A stretch of DNA of 64,000 bases, from contig CAXXKI010000006.1 of the NCBI GenBank assembly GCA_963667855.2, positions 15,550-79,549 on the forward strand, written 5' to 3'. Made by a program: the position numbers and the translations under genes. Of this stretch, positions 47,116 to 55,560 are shown piece by piece; within the stretch, counting starts at the first letter, position 1; every line of letters begins with the position of its first letter. The notes below the pieces were generated by a model. It worked only from the letters and a program-made list of their open reading frames with translations. It was not told the origin of the DNA and searched no databases. This stretch comes from G963667855 sp963667855 (GTDB lineage: Bacteria > Planctomycetota > Phycisphaerae > UBA1845).

Positions 47116-48111
47116 GTGAGGTTACAGGAAATGTATGATTCAATAGACGCCAGTCCTTATTCCCTGCTGAAACGGTGTGAATCAAATCCGGTTCTCACTT
47201 CAGCTGATTGGCCTTACCCGATTAACACTATTTTCAACTCTGCGGCGACAAGACTTTCCTCCGGCGAAACTCTGCTGCTGTGCAGAGTTGAGGAGCGAAC
47301 CGGAAGATCGCATCTGACTGCGGCAAGATCTGTTGATGGATTAAGCAACTGGACCATGGACACGGAACCGACTCTTGCTCCCAACGGCAAGAAACATCCG
47401 GAAGAGCGATGGGGCCTTGAAGATCCGCGCATCGTCTGGGTAGAGGAATTGGAAAAATACGCGGTAACTTATACGTGTTACGGTCCGGCAGGTCCCGGTG
47501 TATGCCTCTCTCTGACCGCGGATTTCAAAACTTTCACCCGCATAGGAAATGTTTTCGTTCCGGAAAACAAGGACGCGGCTCTTGTTCCTCGAAAAATAGA
47601 GGGCAAATGGGCAATAATCCATCGCCCGGTGTGGTCCGCCGGAGCGGCGCATATCTGGATGTCGTTCTCCCACGATCTCAAACACTGGGGCGATCATAAG
47701 TTGATTCTCAACGCCCGCCACGGTCCATGGTGGGATTCCAACAAGATAGGCCTGTCCACCCCACTTATTGAAACAGACGAAGGCTGGCTGATGACCTATC
47801 ACGCGGTCAAGGAAACCGTGGCCGGTAGCCTCTATCGTGTCGGCTTTGCCCTGCTCGATCTCGATGATCCCCGAAAATGTATCTGCCGGAGCAAGGAATG
47901 GGCTTTCACTCCCCGCAGGGAATACGAATACTGCGGAGATGTCGGAAATGTGGTTTTCCCATGCGGTTTCACTATCGATGACGACGGTGACACGCTGAAC
48001 CTGTATTACGGTGCGGCCGACACCAGCATCGGGCTGGCAACAGGAAGCATTAAGGAAATTCTCACCTGGCTGAAGGACAACAGTTTCGCCTGTGGCGTGC
48101 TTCCGGACTGA
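47116..48111 (+). CDS. GH130 family glycoside phosphorylase
   Basis: This 331-residue five-bladed propeller protein resembles GH130 beta-mannoside phosphorylases, which split beta-mannosides with phosphate to give mannose 1-phosphate. The catalytic Asp lies in WGLEDPRIVWV, and other family marks are NTIFNSAATRL near residue 35 and GLSTPLIETDEGWLMTYHAV near 215. The GTG at 47116 has GGAAGG upstream. It lies 31 bases after the GT4 gene. No signal peptide is seen, so it works in the cytoplasm. The exact linkage is not predicted. Confidence 0.85.
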   Translation: MRLQEMYDSIDASPYSLLKRCESNPVLTSADWPYPINTIFNSAATRLSSGETLLLCRVEERTGRSHLTAARSVDGLSNWTMDTEPTLAPNGKKHPEERWGLEDPRIVWVEELEKYAVTYTCYGPAGPGVCLSLTADFKTFTRIGNVFVPENKDAALVPRKIEGKWAIIHRPVWSAGAAHIWMSFSHDLKHWGDHKLILNARHGPWWDSNKIGLSTPLIETDEGWLMTYHAVKETVAGSLYRVGFALLDLDDPRKCICRSKEWAFTPRREYEYCGDVGNVVFPCGFTIDDDGDTLNLYYGAADTSIGLATGSIKEILTWLKDNSFACGVLPD

Positions 48112-48152
48112 GGATTGATATAGCAGAAAACGTTTCTGTATTGAGGTAATCC

Positions 48153-49238
48153 ATGCGCGTAGCAATGCTGGCTCCAATAAGTTGGCCTCTACCTCCATCC
48201 GGTTACGGACCGTGGGAACTGGTGGCGAATAACCTGACCGAAGAACTGGTCAGATTAGGCCACGACGTAACCCTGTTTGCCGCCGGTGGCTCGGAGAGTT
48301 CTGCGAAGCTGGTGACCACGATTCCGTACTCGCTCTCGACCTGGCCCGCAGAAGAGCGAAACCGCAGACGTGAATTCGACTCTCACACTCAATTACTGGA
48401 AGGGCCACCCGACGCCCGCATTCTGGAGCAACTGCATATCTCGGCGTGCATGGAGCAAGCGGCAGAAGGTGGATTTGATATTGTTCATTCGCACCTGCAT
48501 GTTCACGCGTTAGCCTTCTCCCGCTTGATTAAATGCCCCCTGGTTTCCACATTGCATGGAGCCGCCTGGGTTAGAGCAACTCATCCCCTTTTCAGAGCAT
48601 TCAAAGAGATGCCCTTCGTATCGCTTTCGCAGGCGGAACGTAACTTTCTCCCCGAACTCAACTACGTTGCCACGGTTCACAACGGCATCAGGCTGGACGA
48701 TTTCCCCTTTGAGCCGGAGAAGGAAGACTATCTCTTTTTCGCTGGCAGGCTGGCCCCGGAGAAAGGACCGGCCGAGGCTGTTCAGATAGCGCTAAAAACC
48801 AATCGACGTTTGATTATCGCCGGCATGATCGAACCTCAGCACGAGAGGTATTTCAACACCAGGGTCAAACCGTTTGTTGATGGAAAACAAATCGAATACC
48901 ACGGTCTGTTAGCTCAAGAGGAACTTTCTCCCCTCTATCGCAAGGCGGCAGCAGTCCTGTTCTTTATCAACTGGCATGAGCCTTTTGGCTTGGTCGCGGT
49001 TGAAGCCCAGGCCAGCGGCACCCCCATTATCGCTACGCGTTTCGGAGCATTACCGGAGATTATTATCGAGGGGAAAACCGGCTTCCTTGTAGATTCCATT
49101 GAAGAAGCTGCGGCGGCGGTGAATAAACTCGATTCAATATCACCTGCCGACTGTCGAAAAAACGCCGAAGAACGTTTCAGCGCCCAACACATGGCTAAGG
49201 GCTACAGTAACGTGTACAAACAGCTGATTGCGCTGTAA
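48153..49238 (+). CDS. GT4 family glycosyltransferase
   Basis: The 361-residue protein has the two Rossmann domains of GT4. It starts MRVAMLAPISWPLPPSGYGPWELV, has ATVHNGIRLDDFPF in the middle, FAGRLAPEKGPAEAVQIA, and the EX7E-type block WHEPFGLVAVEAQASGTPIIAT. The sugar donor is unknown; mannose from GDP-mannose is a guess from the GH130 neighbours. GAGGT precedes the ATG. It follows the GH130 gene by 41 bases. Confidence 0.88.
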   Translation: MRVAMLAPISWPLPPSGYGPWELVANNLTEELVRLGHDVTLFAAGGSESSAKLVTTIPYSLSTWPAEERNRRREFDSHTQLLEGPPDARILEQLHISACMEQAAEGGFDIVHSHLHVHALAFSRLIKCPLVSTLHGAAWVRATHPLFRAFKEMPFVSLSQAERNFLPELNYVATVHNGIRLDDFPFEPEKEDYLFFAGRLAPEKGPAEAVQIALKTNRRLIIAGMIEPQHERYFNTRVKPFVDGKQIEYHGLLAQEELSPLYRKAAAVLFFINWHEPFGLVAVEAQASGTPIIATRFGALPEIIIEGKTGFLVDSIEEAAAAVNKLDSISPADCRKNAEERFSAQHMAKGYSNVYKQLIAL

Positions 49239-49300
49239 GCTGCGGCAAAGTTGGCGGAGTATTGTCCAGGGTTCAAATATCGCAAGAAGGAGGTCGGTTG

Positions 49301-49996
49301 ATGTCCAGGATATATATACTGAGCGTGGCTTGCGTTTTTTCAATCGCGGTGTATGGGTGCAGCAAAAAACATACTTGTCCCACATTCGATAATACGAGCA
49401 GTAAACCTGAAAAGACAATGTTACGGAATTTCGAATCAGGTCCCGTAGGCGGAATTCCTAACGATTGGCACCTTGGACAAACCAAACCCTCAACGGCGAT
49501 GGCCACCTGGGCTATCGTTCCCGATTACACCGCCCCATCAGGAAAACACGTCTTCTGCCTGACCAATACAAAAAACGAGAACCAGACCTTCAACCTGGCA
49601 ATAGCCGACACTCCCAAGGTCAAAGATTTTGAGCTATCAGTAAAAGTCAAAGCCCGCACCGGGAAAATGGATCAGGGCGGCGGGCCCATATGGCGATGCA
49701 AAGACGAAAACAACTACTACGTCTGCCGGATTAACCCCCTGGAAAACAACTACAGAATATACCAGGTAAAGGATGGCGATCGAAAACAGCTTCAGTCGGT
49801 CGACGTGGAAACAGTCGCTGGAGAATGGTACATACTCAAGGTCACCTGTCACGGCAACCAAATGAGTTGCTACCTGAACGACAAGGAGATGTTGAGTATC
49901 GAAGACAGTACATTCACAGAAGCCGGAGCAATTGGTTTGTGGACCAAGGCGGACGCCGTAACCTCATTCGACGACTTCGCGGTCACCTTCCGTTAA
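49301..49996 (+). CDS. Lipoprotein with concanavalin-like (LamG/DUF1080-type) domain
   Basis: The 231-residue protein has a lipobox (SVACVFSIAVYGC) and a beta-sandwich domain of about 190 residues: FNLAIADTPKVKDFELSVKVKARTG, GGGPIWRCKDENNYYVCRIN, and AIGLWTKADAVTSFDDFAV. This is the fold of LamG-like and DUF1080 sugar-binding or hydrolase domains. AAGGAGG lies eight bases before the ATG. It lies in the glycan cluster, so it may bind the glycan at the membrane; that is inference. Confidence 0.7.
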   Translation: MSRIYILSVACVFSIAVYGCSKKHTCPTFDNTSSKPEKTMLRNFESGPVGGIPNDWHLGQTKPSTAMATWAIVPDYTAPSGKHVFCLTNTKNENQTFNLAIADTPKVKDFELSVKVKARTGKMDQGGGPIWRCKDENNYYVCRINPLENNYRIYQVKDGDRKQLQSVDVETVAGEWYILKVTCHGNQMSCYLNDKEMLSIEDSTFTEAGAIGLWTKADAVTSFDDFAVTFR

Positions 49997-50019
49997 AGAT
50001 ATTGTGCAAAACAAAACCA

Positions 50020-50976
50020 CTACCCCATCGGGGATCTGGAATCATTAAGGCAAAGATTGACCAGATCCTCGATGTTAGCGGTGCCCACGTTCATCACCTT
50101 ATCAGCACCACCCCAGTATATTTTCACCGTGCCATCGTCTTCGGGAATAGCCCCACAGGTGAACACCACGTTGTGTACGTATCCAGTTATCTCCCATAGA
50201 TCCTCCGGTGAAAGAATCCAACGGTCACAAACGCCGATCACCTTGGCTGGATTCTGTAGATCGTGAAGCGCCACGCCCAGGCGATAAACACTGCCGTCCA
50301 TTGTCGGAAACACGCCATGATAAATGTGCAGCCAACCTCGATCGGTTTTGATCGGCGTCGCCCCCGGTCCGATCTTCATCTCATCCCAATGGTATTTGGC
50401 CGGCTTCATCACCACCTCCGATTCCCCCCAATATCGAAGGTCTTTTGAGTAGCTTATCCAGATAGCCCAGGGAGATATTTCACTATGGGGGCGGTCTAAT
50501 CTTGCATATCTTGGCTGACCGTCATGTGGATCAGGAAACGTATCCGGGAAGATGACTACATTACGCATGTCAGCTTGGGAGATCAGTGCTATCCTTTCCA
50601 CATTCACCCAGTCGGTGGTTCTGGCTAATCCTATTCTCACCCCGTGACGCGAATAGGCACTGTAAGTGATCAGGTATTCACCGTTAATGTTGCATATTCG
50701 CGGGTCCTCCACACCGAATTCCTCGTATTCGGCGAAGAGACCGTTTTCCGCTGGAACCATGAACGGTTGTGGATTAGCTGTGAATTTATACCCGTCGTCG
50801 CTCTCGGCAAGTCCGAGAATACATCGCCCATTGGCCTTGTGAGCACGGAAGAGCATTAGATACTTGTCCTGGTATCGGGTCGCTCCGGCATTGTGGACGG
50901 TTTCCACGGGATAAGGAATATCTGCCGGGGTCAGAATCGGATTCCCCCCGTATCGCTTAACAATCAAATCAGACAT
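50020..50976 (-). CDS. GH130 family glycoside phosphorylase (second copy)
   Basis: This 318-residue enzyme is a compact GH130 member: YGGNPILTPADIPYPVETVHNAGATRY, catalytic Asp in FGVEDPRICNINGEYLITYSA, and GPGATPIKTDRGWLHIYHGVF near residue 205. Its sequence differs strongly from the other two copies in the cluster, so they are not recent duplicates. GGGAG lies before the ATG. It is on the opposite strand, convergent with the lipoprotein gene (23 bases apart). Confidence 0.88.
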   Translation of the reverse strand: MSDLIVKRYGGNPILTPADIPYPVETVHNAGATRYQDKYLMLFRAHKANGRCILGLAESDDGYKFTANPQPFMVPAENGLFAEYEEFGVEDPRICNINGEYLITYSAYSRHGVRIGLARTTDWVNVERIALISQADMRNVVIFPDTFPDPHDGQPRYARLDRPHSEISPWAIWISYSKDLRYWGESEVVMKPAKYHWDEMKIGPGATPIKTDRGWLHIYHGVFPTMDGSVYRLGVALHDLQNPAKVIGVCDRWILSPEDLWEITGYVHNVVFTCGAIPEDDGTVKIYWGGADKVMNVGTANIEDLVNLCLNDSRSPMG

Positions 50977-51282
50977 GATTTATACTCCCAGAGTAAACAG
51001 GGATTGCTATCAGCCGTCCGACTGACTTTTAGTCATGTTTTTCACGGCCCCACAAGGTAACGATAGCGCCCCGCACTTTTGACAATCGGATATTTCACGA
51101 TTCCTCCTAAGCGAGAATCCTGTAACGCCCATTAGCGTTGCACAGTAACATTAGTAATGAACAGTCGCGGCTTTCGAGCTGGGGAGATAGTTATATTTGA
51201 CCGAATAGTTTATACGGGCATGATGTTCGTGTAGCCATGCCCGGGTGTTCCATAAAACACTACTGACACAAGGTCGACACAC
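50977..51282. other. Intergenic region between two GH130 genes
   Basis: This 306-base stretch lies between divergent GH130 genes and should hold both promoters. No clear promoter pair or RNA gene was recognised. Confidence 0.4.
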
Positions 51283-52803
51283 ATGGCAACCACAACCAAG
51301 TCCGCCGGCACCAAGCTCACCACGAAATCGAATAAAAAACCCAAGAAGAAAACCAATAGATTGGAAGCAGCCAGACAACCGCTGCAGTTGAATCCGAATC
51401 CTAAGCGGGTTATCTCCCGCCCATTTTTTCCCGGAAAACGCAGAACCAAAGACATTCTGCATAGAATAATGCAGATGCCGGAGGATAAAGTTACAGAACT
51501 TCTGGCGACTGTTCGTACTGGTTTTAACCAGAGGCATCGCGACCTGACCAATATTATATCCAAACGGTTTGAGGAAATCGCCCCTTACCTAGACCACGAC
51601 ACTCCGTTATCCGAAAACCGCCGCCTTCTGATAGGTGCGTATTTTACTAACGAGTATTCACTGGAATCGGTAGCACTTTTCAATCCATCAATCGTGCTCC
51701 ATCCGGATCAAACGAACGTTGAGGATGAATCCTGCAGGATAATCCTGAGCCTGCGTGCCTGCGGCGAGGGGCATATATCGTCGATCGAGTTTCGTACCGG
51801 CATGATCAATACAAATGGAGATTTAACCGTTGACGAACCTTCGCCACACGCTGCTTCAGAAAAACCTGTCCCCGATACAAGGTATGAGAAATACCCGTTT
51901 TTTCTAAAATTGATCGAAATGGGGGCTTATAATGAAATCGCCGAAGCGATTCTGGAAGACCTGGACGAAATGTTCACCACCGGAGAACTTCGCCGAGTAG
52001 CCGAAAAACACCGCGGCGAACATAGTGATCCGGCTTACGTCGAGGAAACCACCACCAACATGTTATGGCTGGCGGATTCCAATTACCATATCCAGTTTCC
52101 GTACGAAACTGACTTATCCGAAAGGGTCATTTTCCCCGTAAACGAAAATGAAAGCCGCGGCATCGAGGATGCCCGCTTCGTCCGTTTCGTTTATGATGGC
52201 GGGCAGGTTGTCTACTACGCGACTTACACAGCCTACAACGGTTTTCGGATTCTGCCGCAATTGATCGAAACGTGCGATTTCCGTTACTTTAAAATAATCA
52301 CACTCAACGGACGCTACGCCCAGAATAAAGGAATGGCTCTTTTCCCAAAACTGCTCAACGGCAACTACCTGATGGTCTCCAGAGTCGATGGAGAAAATCT
52401 CTTCCTCATGGAATCGGATAACCTCCACTTCTGGAATGAAGCGGTTGAATTACGCCAACCGGTTTACCCCTGGGAATTCATGCAGATAGGCAATTGTGGC
52501 TCACCCCTGGAAACTGAGCACGGATGGTTGCTACTTACTCACGGCGTAGGTCCAATGCGGGAGTATTGTATGGGAGCCATGCTCCTGGATCTGAAAGATC
52601 CATCCCAAGTAATCGGACATCTGGACGAACCGTTCCTGGTCCCCACCTCGGAGGAACGTGACGGATATGTCCCTAACGTCGTGTATTCCTGCGGAGGAAT
52701 CATCCACAACGGAAACGTGATAATACCATATGCAATGTCGGATACGGCCACCGGAATCGCCTCTGTCGAACTGGCGACCCTGCTTAAACACATGCGGACC
52801 TGA
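51283..52803 (+). CDS. Long GH130 family glycoside phosphorylase with basic N-terminus
   Basis: The 506-residue protein carries a Lys/Thr-rich, likely disordered N-terminus (residues 1-30, KPKKKTNR), a helical region (about 60-110), and a GH130-type propeller. Family marks include SRPFFPG near residue 45, GAYFTNEYSLESVALFNPSIV, catalytic Asp in RGIEDARFVRF near 300, and NCGSPLETEHGWLLLTHGVG near 405. It has the length and pattern of the larger GH130 subgroup that acts on longer beta-mannosides, but the substrate is not shown. A histidine kinase gene begins 43 bases downstream. Confidence 0.85.
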   Translation: MATTTKSAGTKLTTKSNKKPKKKTNRLEAARQPLQLNPNPKRVISRPFFPGKRRTKDILHRIMQMPEDKVTELLATVRTGFNQRHRDLTNIISKRFEEIAPYLDHDTPLSENRRLLIGAYFTNEYSLESVALFNPSIVLHPDQTNVEDESCRIILSLRACGEGHISSIEFRTGMINTNGDLTVDEPSPHAASEKPVPDTRYEKYPFFLKLIEMGAYNEIAEAILEDLDEMFTTGELRRVAEKHRGEHSDPAYVEETTTNMLWLADSNYHIQFPYETDLSERVIFPVNENESRGIEDARFVRFVYDGGQVVYYATYTAYNGFRILPQLIETCDFRYFKIITLNGRYAQNKGMALFPKLLNGNYLMVSRVDGENLFLMESDNLHFWNEAVELRQPVYPWEFMQIGNCGSPLETEHGWLLLTHGVGPMREYCMGAMLLDLKDPSQVIGHLDEPFLVPTSEERDGYVPNVVYSCGGIIHNGNVIIPYAMSDTATGIASVELATLLKHMRT

Positions 52804-52846
52804 GTAAGGTTTGCTTTTCAAACACTCAAGGAAAGAACCTGATATA

Positions 52847-54817
52847 ATGTCCATCAGAACGGCGTTAATTGGATCCATGCTGGCAATAGTCGCGATCACC
52901 AGTTGTTTTGTTGGCTTCGTAGGCGTTCAAAGTATCGCCAAAAACATAGAAAAAGAGGGCCAGAAGAGAATCAACCACGATCTGGTCACCATCGAAAGGC
53001 AATACGAAGAACAACTCTCCCATTGGGCCGAACGAGTCGCAAGCGTATCCCGCCATGTGAACTTAAGTGATTCCGAATTGCAGAGAAAAATACAGGCCTT
53101 CGCACTCGATTATGGTTTCACCGTACTTAACATTTGTGATACCGACGGCAAACCAATTGCCGGAAATTATGCGACGACAAACAGCCGCATACCCGTCGAA
53201 AAGGATCCGGTAATCCGTCGTACCCTTTCCGGAATACCTTCCAGGGGTACAGTACTGCTGGATAAGGAAAGAATGTATACGGAAGGAGGTACGGCACTGT
53301 GCAACTCAGTACTTGTACCAAGCAGGGAAAATACCTCGAAAGCTCCCACAACTTCCGCCCTGTTCTGGTGGGCGGCCTACCCTATTCGAGACGACAGAGA
53401 GCGGATACTGGCCATAATCTACGGCGGTAAAAGCCTGAACATGAACTTTGAACTCGTGGACGATCTGCGGGAAATGGCTGTCGGAACTCAACTCTATGAA
53501 GGAAAACCACTGGGAACCGTCACCATATTTCTCGACGGCGTTCGCGTAGCCACCAATGTACTTGGTCCGGACAGGAAACGAGCGGTGGGAACTCACGTTT
53601 CCAGTGAAGTGCAACAAAAGGTACTCCAGAAAGGAGAATGCTGGCAAGCACGGGCATGGGTTGTGGACTCCTGGTACCTGAGCGGTTACAAGCCCCTGCT
53701 CGATCCGGACGGAACCCCTATCGGGATGCTCTATGCAGGCCTGCTGGAAGCCCCCTATTCCGACATGCAGACGGCAATGATAACCAAGCTTTTAGGATTG
53801 CTGTTATGCGTCGCCGCCGCTGCTATCGTCGCGGCTATTTTCCTGGTAAGAAAAGTCACCGCCCCACTTGAATGCCTGAGTATGGCCGCCACCGAACTGG
53901 CCGAGGGGAAACAAGACGTCCATGTAGATACCACCGGTGGTTACCTGGAAGTCAACGAATTGAGTACGGCGTTCAGCGATATGCAGAAAGCCCTGGCCGA
54001 AAGAGACGCCAGCCTGCAGGAGCAGAACCAGAAATTATACTCAACCAATGAGAAACTGGAAAAAGCCAACCGCAATTACATGGAAACCCTTGGCTTCGTC
54101 ACTCACGAACTGAAATCGCCGCTGGCGGCCATGCAAACTACAATAGATGTTGTTGCCGGCGGTTATGTTGAACCTGTTTCAGAAAAAACCAAGTCATTCC
54201 TCGTCCGTATAAAGCGCAACTGCGAGGAACTGCAGGACATGGTCAAAAACTATCTTGACCTTTCGCGAGCGGAGCGCGGAGAGTTAACCGCCTCCAAAAG
54301 CCAGTTCGATTTCAGAAGTGCGGTTGTAGGCCCCTGCGTGGAGCAGGATCAGGCCTTATTCGATTCACGGAATATCAAACTGGAAGTGACATGCCCTGAT
54401 ACGATTTCCCTATTCGCTGATGACGGGCTCCTGCGTATCGCCCTGACCAATTTCCTGAGCAACGCGGCCAAGTACGGCCGCGAAGGAGGCACAGCTTATC
54501 TGGACGTTAGAACCGAGCTAAACCACCTGCTGGTAACCGTCAAAAACGAAGGCGAAGGTTTCACTACCGAAGAAGGAGAAAAGCTGTTCGCCAAGTTTTC
54601 CCGGCTGAAAAATAAGAACACCCGGGGTAAACGCGGAAGCGGACTGGGCCTATTTCTTTGTCGGCAAATCGTGGAAATGCACGATGGCCAAGTGTGGGCG
54701 GAGTCAGAACCAGGCAGTTGGGCAAGCTTCGGCTTTAAAATACCTCTTACCACAACCGAGAGTAATACTACTGCCGATAACAAACAACCTGTCTCGCAAG
54801 GCGCTTGTTCCAAGTAG
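52847..54817 (+). CDS. Sensor histidine kinase with Cache domain
   Basis: The 656-residue protein has a membrane helix at 5-28, an extracytoplasmic double-Cache-like sensor (about 30-325), a second helix (KLLGLLLCVAAAAIVAAIFLV), a HAMP domain, a coiled coil, and a HisKA/HATPase kinase core. The phospho-acceptor His is in GFVTHELKSPLAAMQ, with N-box NFLSNAAKYG and G-boxes GEGFTTEEGEKLF and RGSGLGLFLC. No response regulator is adjacent; one CheY-like gene lies at 61741. Its closeness to GH130 (43 bases) suggests it senses a sugar or other ligand for this cluster. AAGGAAAG precedes the ATG at 52847. Confidence 0.9.
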   Translation: MSIRTALIGSMLAIVAITSCFVGFVGVQSIAKNIEKEGQKRINHDLVTIERQYEEQLSHWAERVASVSRHVNLSDSELQRKIQAFALDYGFTVLNICDTDGKPIAGNYATTNSRIPVEKDPVIRRTLSGIPSRGTVLLDKERMYTEGGTALCNSVLVPSRENTSKAPTTSALFWWAAYPIRDDRERILAIIYGGKSLNMNFELVDDLREMAVGTQLYEGKPLGTVTIFLDGVRVATNVLGPDRKRAVGTHVSSEVQQKVLQKGECWQARAWVVDSWYLSGYKPLLDPDGTPIGMLYAGLLEAPYSDMQTAMITKLLGLLLCVAAAAIVAAIFLVRKVTAPLECLSMAATELAEGKQDVHVDTTGGYLEVNELSTAFSDMQKALAERDASLQEQNQKLYSTNEKLEKANRNYMETLGFVTHELKSPLAAMQTTIDVVAGGYVEPVSEKTKSFLVRIKRNCEELQDMVKNYLDLSRAERGELTASKSQFDFRSAVVGPCVEQDQALFDSRNIKLEVTCPDTISLFADDGLLRIALTNFLSNAAKYGREGGTAYLDVRTELNHLLVTVKNEGEGFTTEEGEKLFAKFSRLKNKNTRGKRGSGLGLFLCRQIVEMHDGQVWAESEPGSWASFGFKIPLTTTESNTTADNKQPVSQGACSK

Positions 54818-54881
54818 GTATTCAGCACCCAATATTCAACCTTTACTGCGAATCTCTCAAAGCGTTCGACTTACCGCTCGT

Positions 54882-55148
54882 TTATTCCGGATGCTCAAAA
54901 ACCATCTCTTTGACATCGACTCCTTTGATGGCGGCCAGATTATCTCTCAATTCGCCACAAAGCTTTTCTTCTCCGAACAGTTCCAGGATAATAAGTCCGT
55001 TTTTGGAGCAAAATCCCTCATCAACTTCATGCAAGCCTAAACGGGTCTTCACGTTACAGCCATACTTCGACAAAACCGTCTGCACTTCACTGACATGCCC
55101 GATACGATCAGTTATGTGGACCCCAAGAATCCAATGAGTGCCATGCAT
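54882..55148 (-). CDS. Small ACT-fold protein, TM1266/hydrogenase-regulator type
   Basis: This 88-residue ferredoxin-like ACT protein matches the family annotated as iron-only hydrogenase system regulator (TM1266): HWILGVHITDRIGHVSEVQTVLSKYG, TRLGLHEVDEG, and NGLIILELFGEEKLCGEL. Such proteins lie near hydrogenase genes in anaerobes, but the function is not well established. A NiFe hydrogenase is only 7 kb away but on a separate transcript. AGGAGA lies before the ATG at 55148. Confidence 0.75.
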   Translation of the reverse strand: MHGTHWILGVHITDRIGHVSEVQTVLSKYGCNVKTRLGLHEVDEGFCSKNGLIILELFGEEKLCGELRDNLAAIKGVDVKEMVFEHPE

Positions 55149-55560
55149 TCGTTTTCTCCTATTAATCGCTATTCGCCATAAAAGAGCATTAAATCCCCGA
55201 TCACTAAGGACCATATCGGAGTTTTAAACGAACTCCAACGGCAAAGGTTTATAGCGGTGAAATCCAACGGAAAAAAGAAAGTGTTACACGACGGGTTTTT
55301 ACCCCAATCGAAACACGCTAACACGCACCTAACATAGAAGTTTTATCGATTATTCAAAGCAAAAACCGTACTTCTCGTACCCAGCGTCCGAAACCAGAAA
55401 CTGTTTCGCTTAACTTTGGATAAAATAGGTAATTATTTGTTTGACGTAAAGAATCCAAATCAGCTATCATGACCGGCAACAGTTGTCGCAACTGTTTCGT
55501 ATTTCGATTTCGTGTTTCAGGAAGGCACACCCTACCAGACAGGGGAAAGGACAGACCTAA
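55149..55560. other. Upstream region of the GH16 gene
   Basis: These 412 bases are AT-rich and have no recognised gene. They carry a good promoter (see 55441-55470) and a leader of about 85 bases before the GH16 start. Confidence 0.6.
55441..55470 (+). promoter_or_regulatory. Sigma70-type promoter for the GH16 gene
   Basis: TTGACG at 55441-55446 and TATCAT at 55465-55470 are separated by 18 bases, about 90 bases upstream of the GH16 ATG. Both boxes are good matches by eye. Confidence 0.65.
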
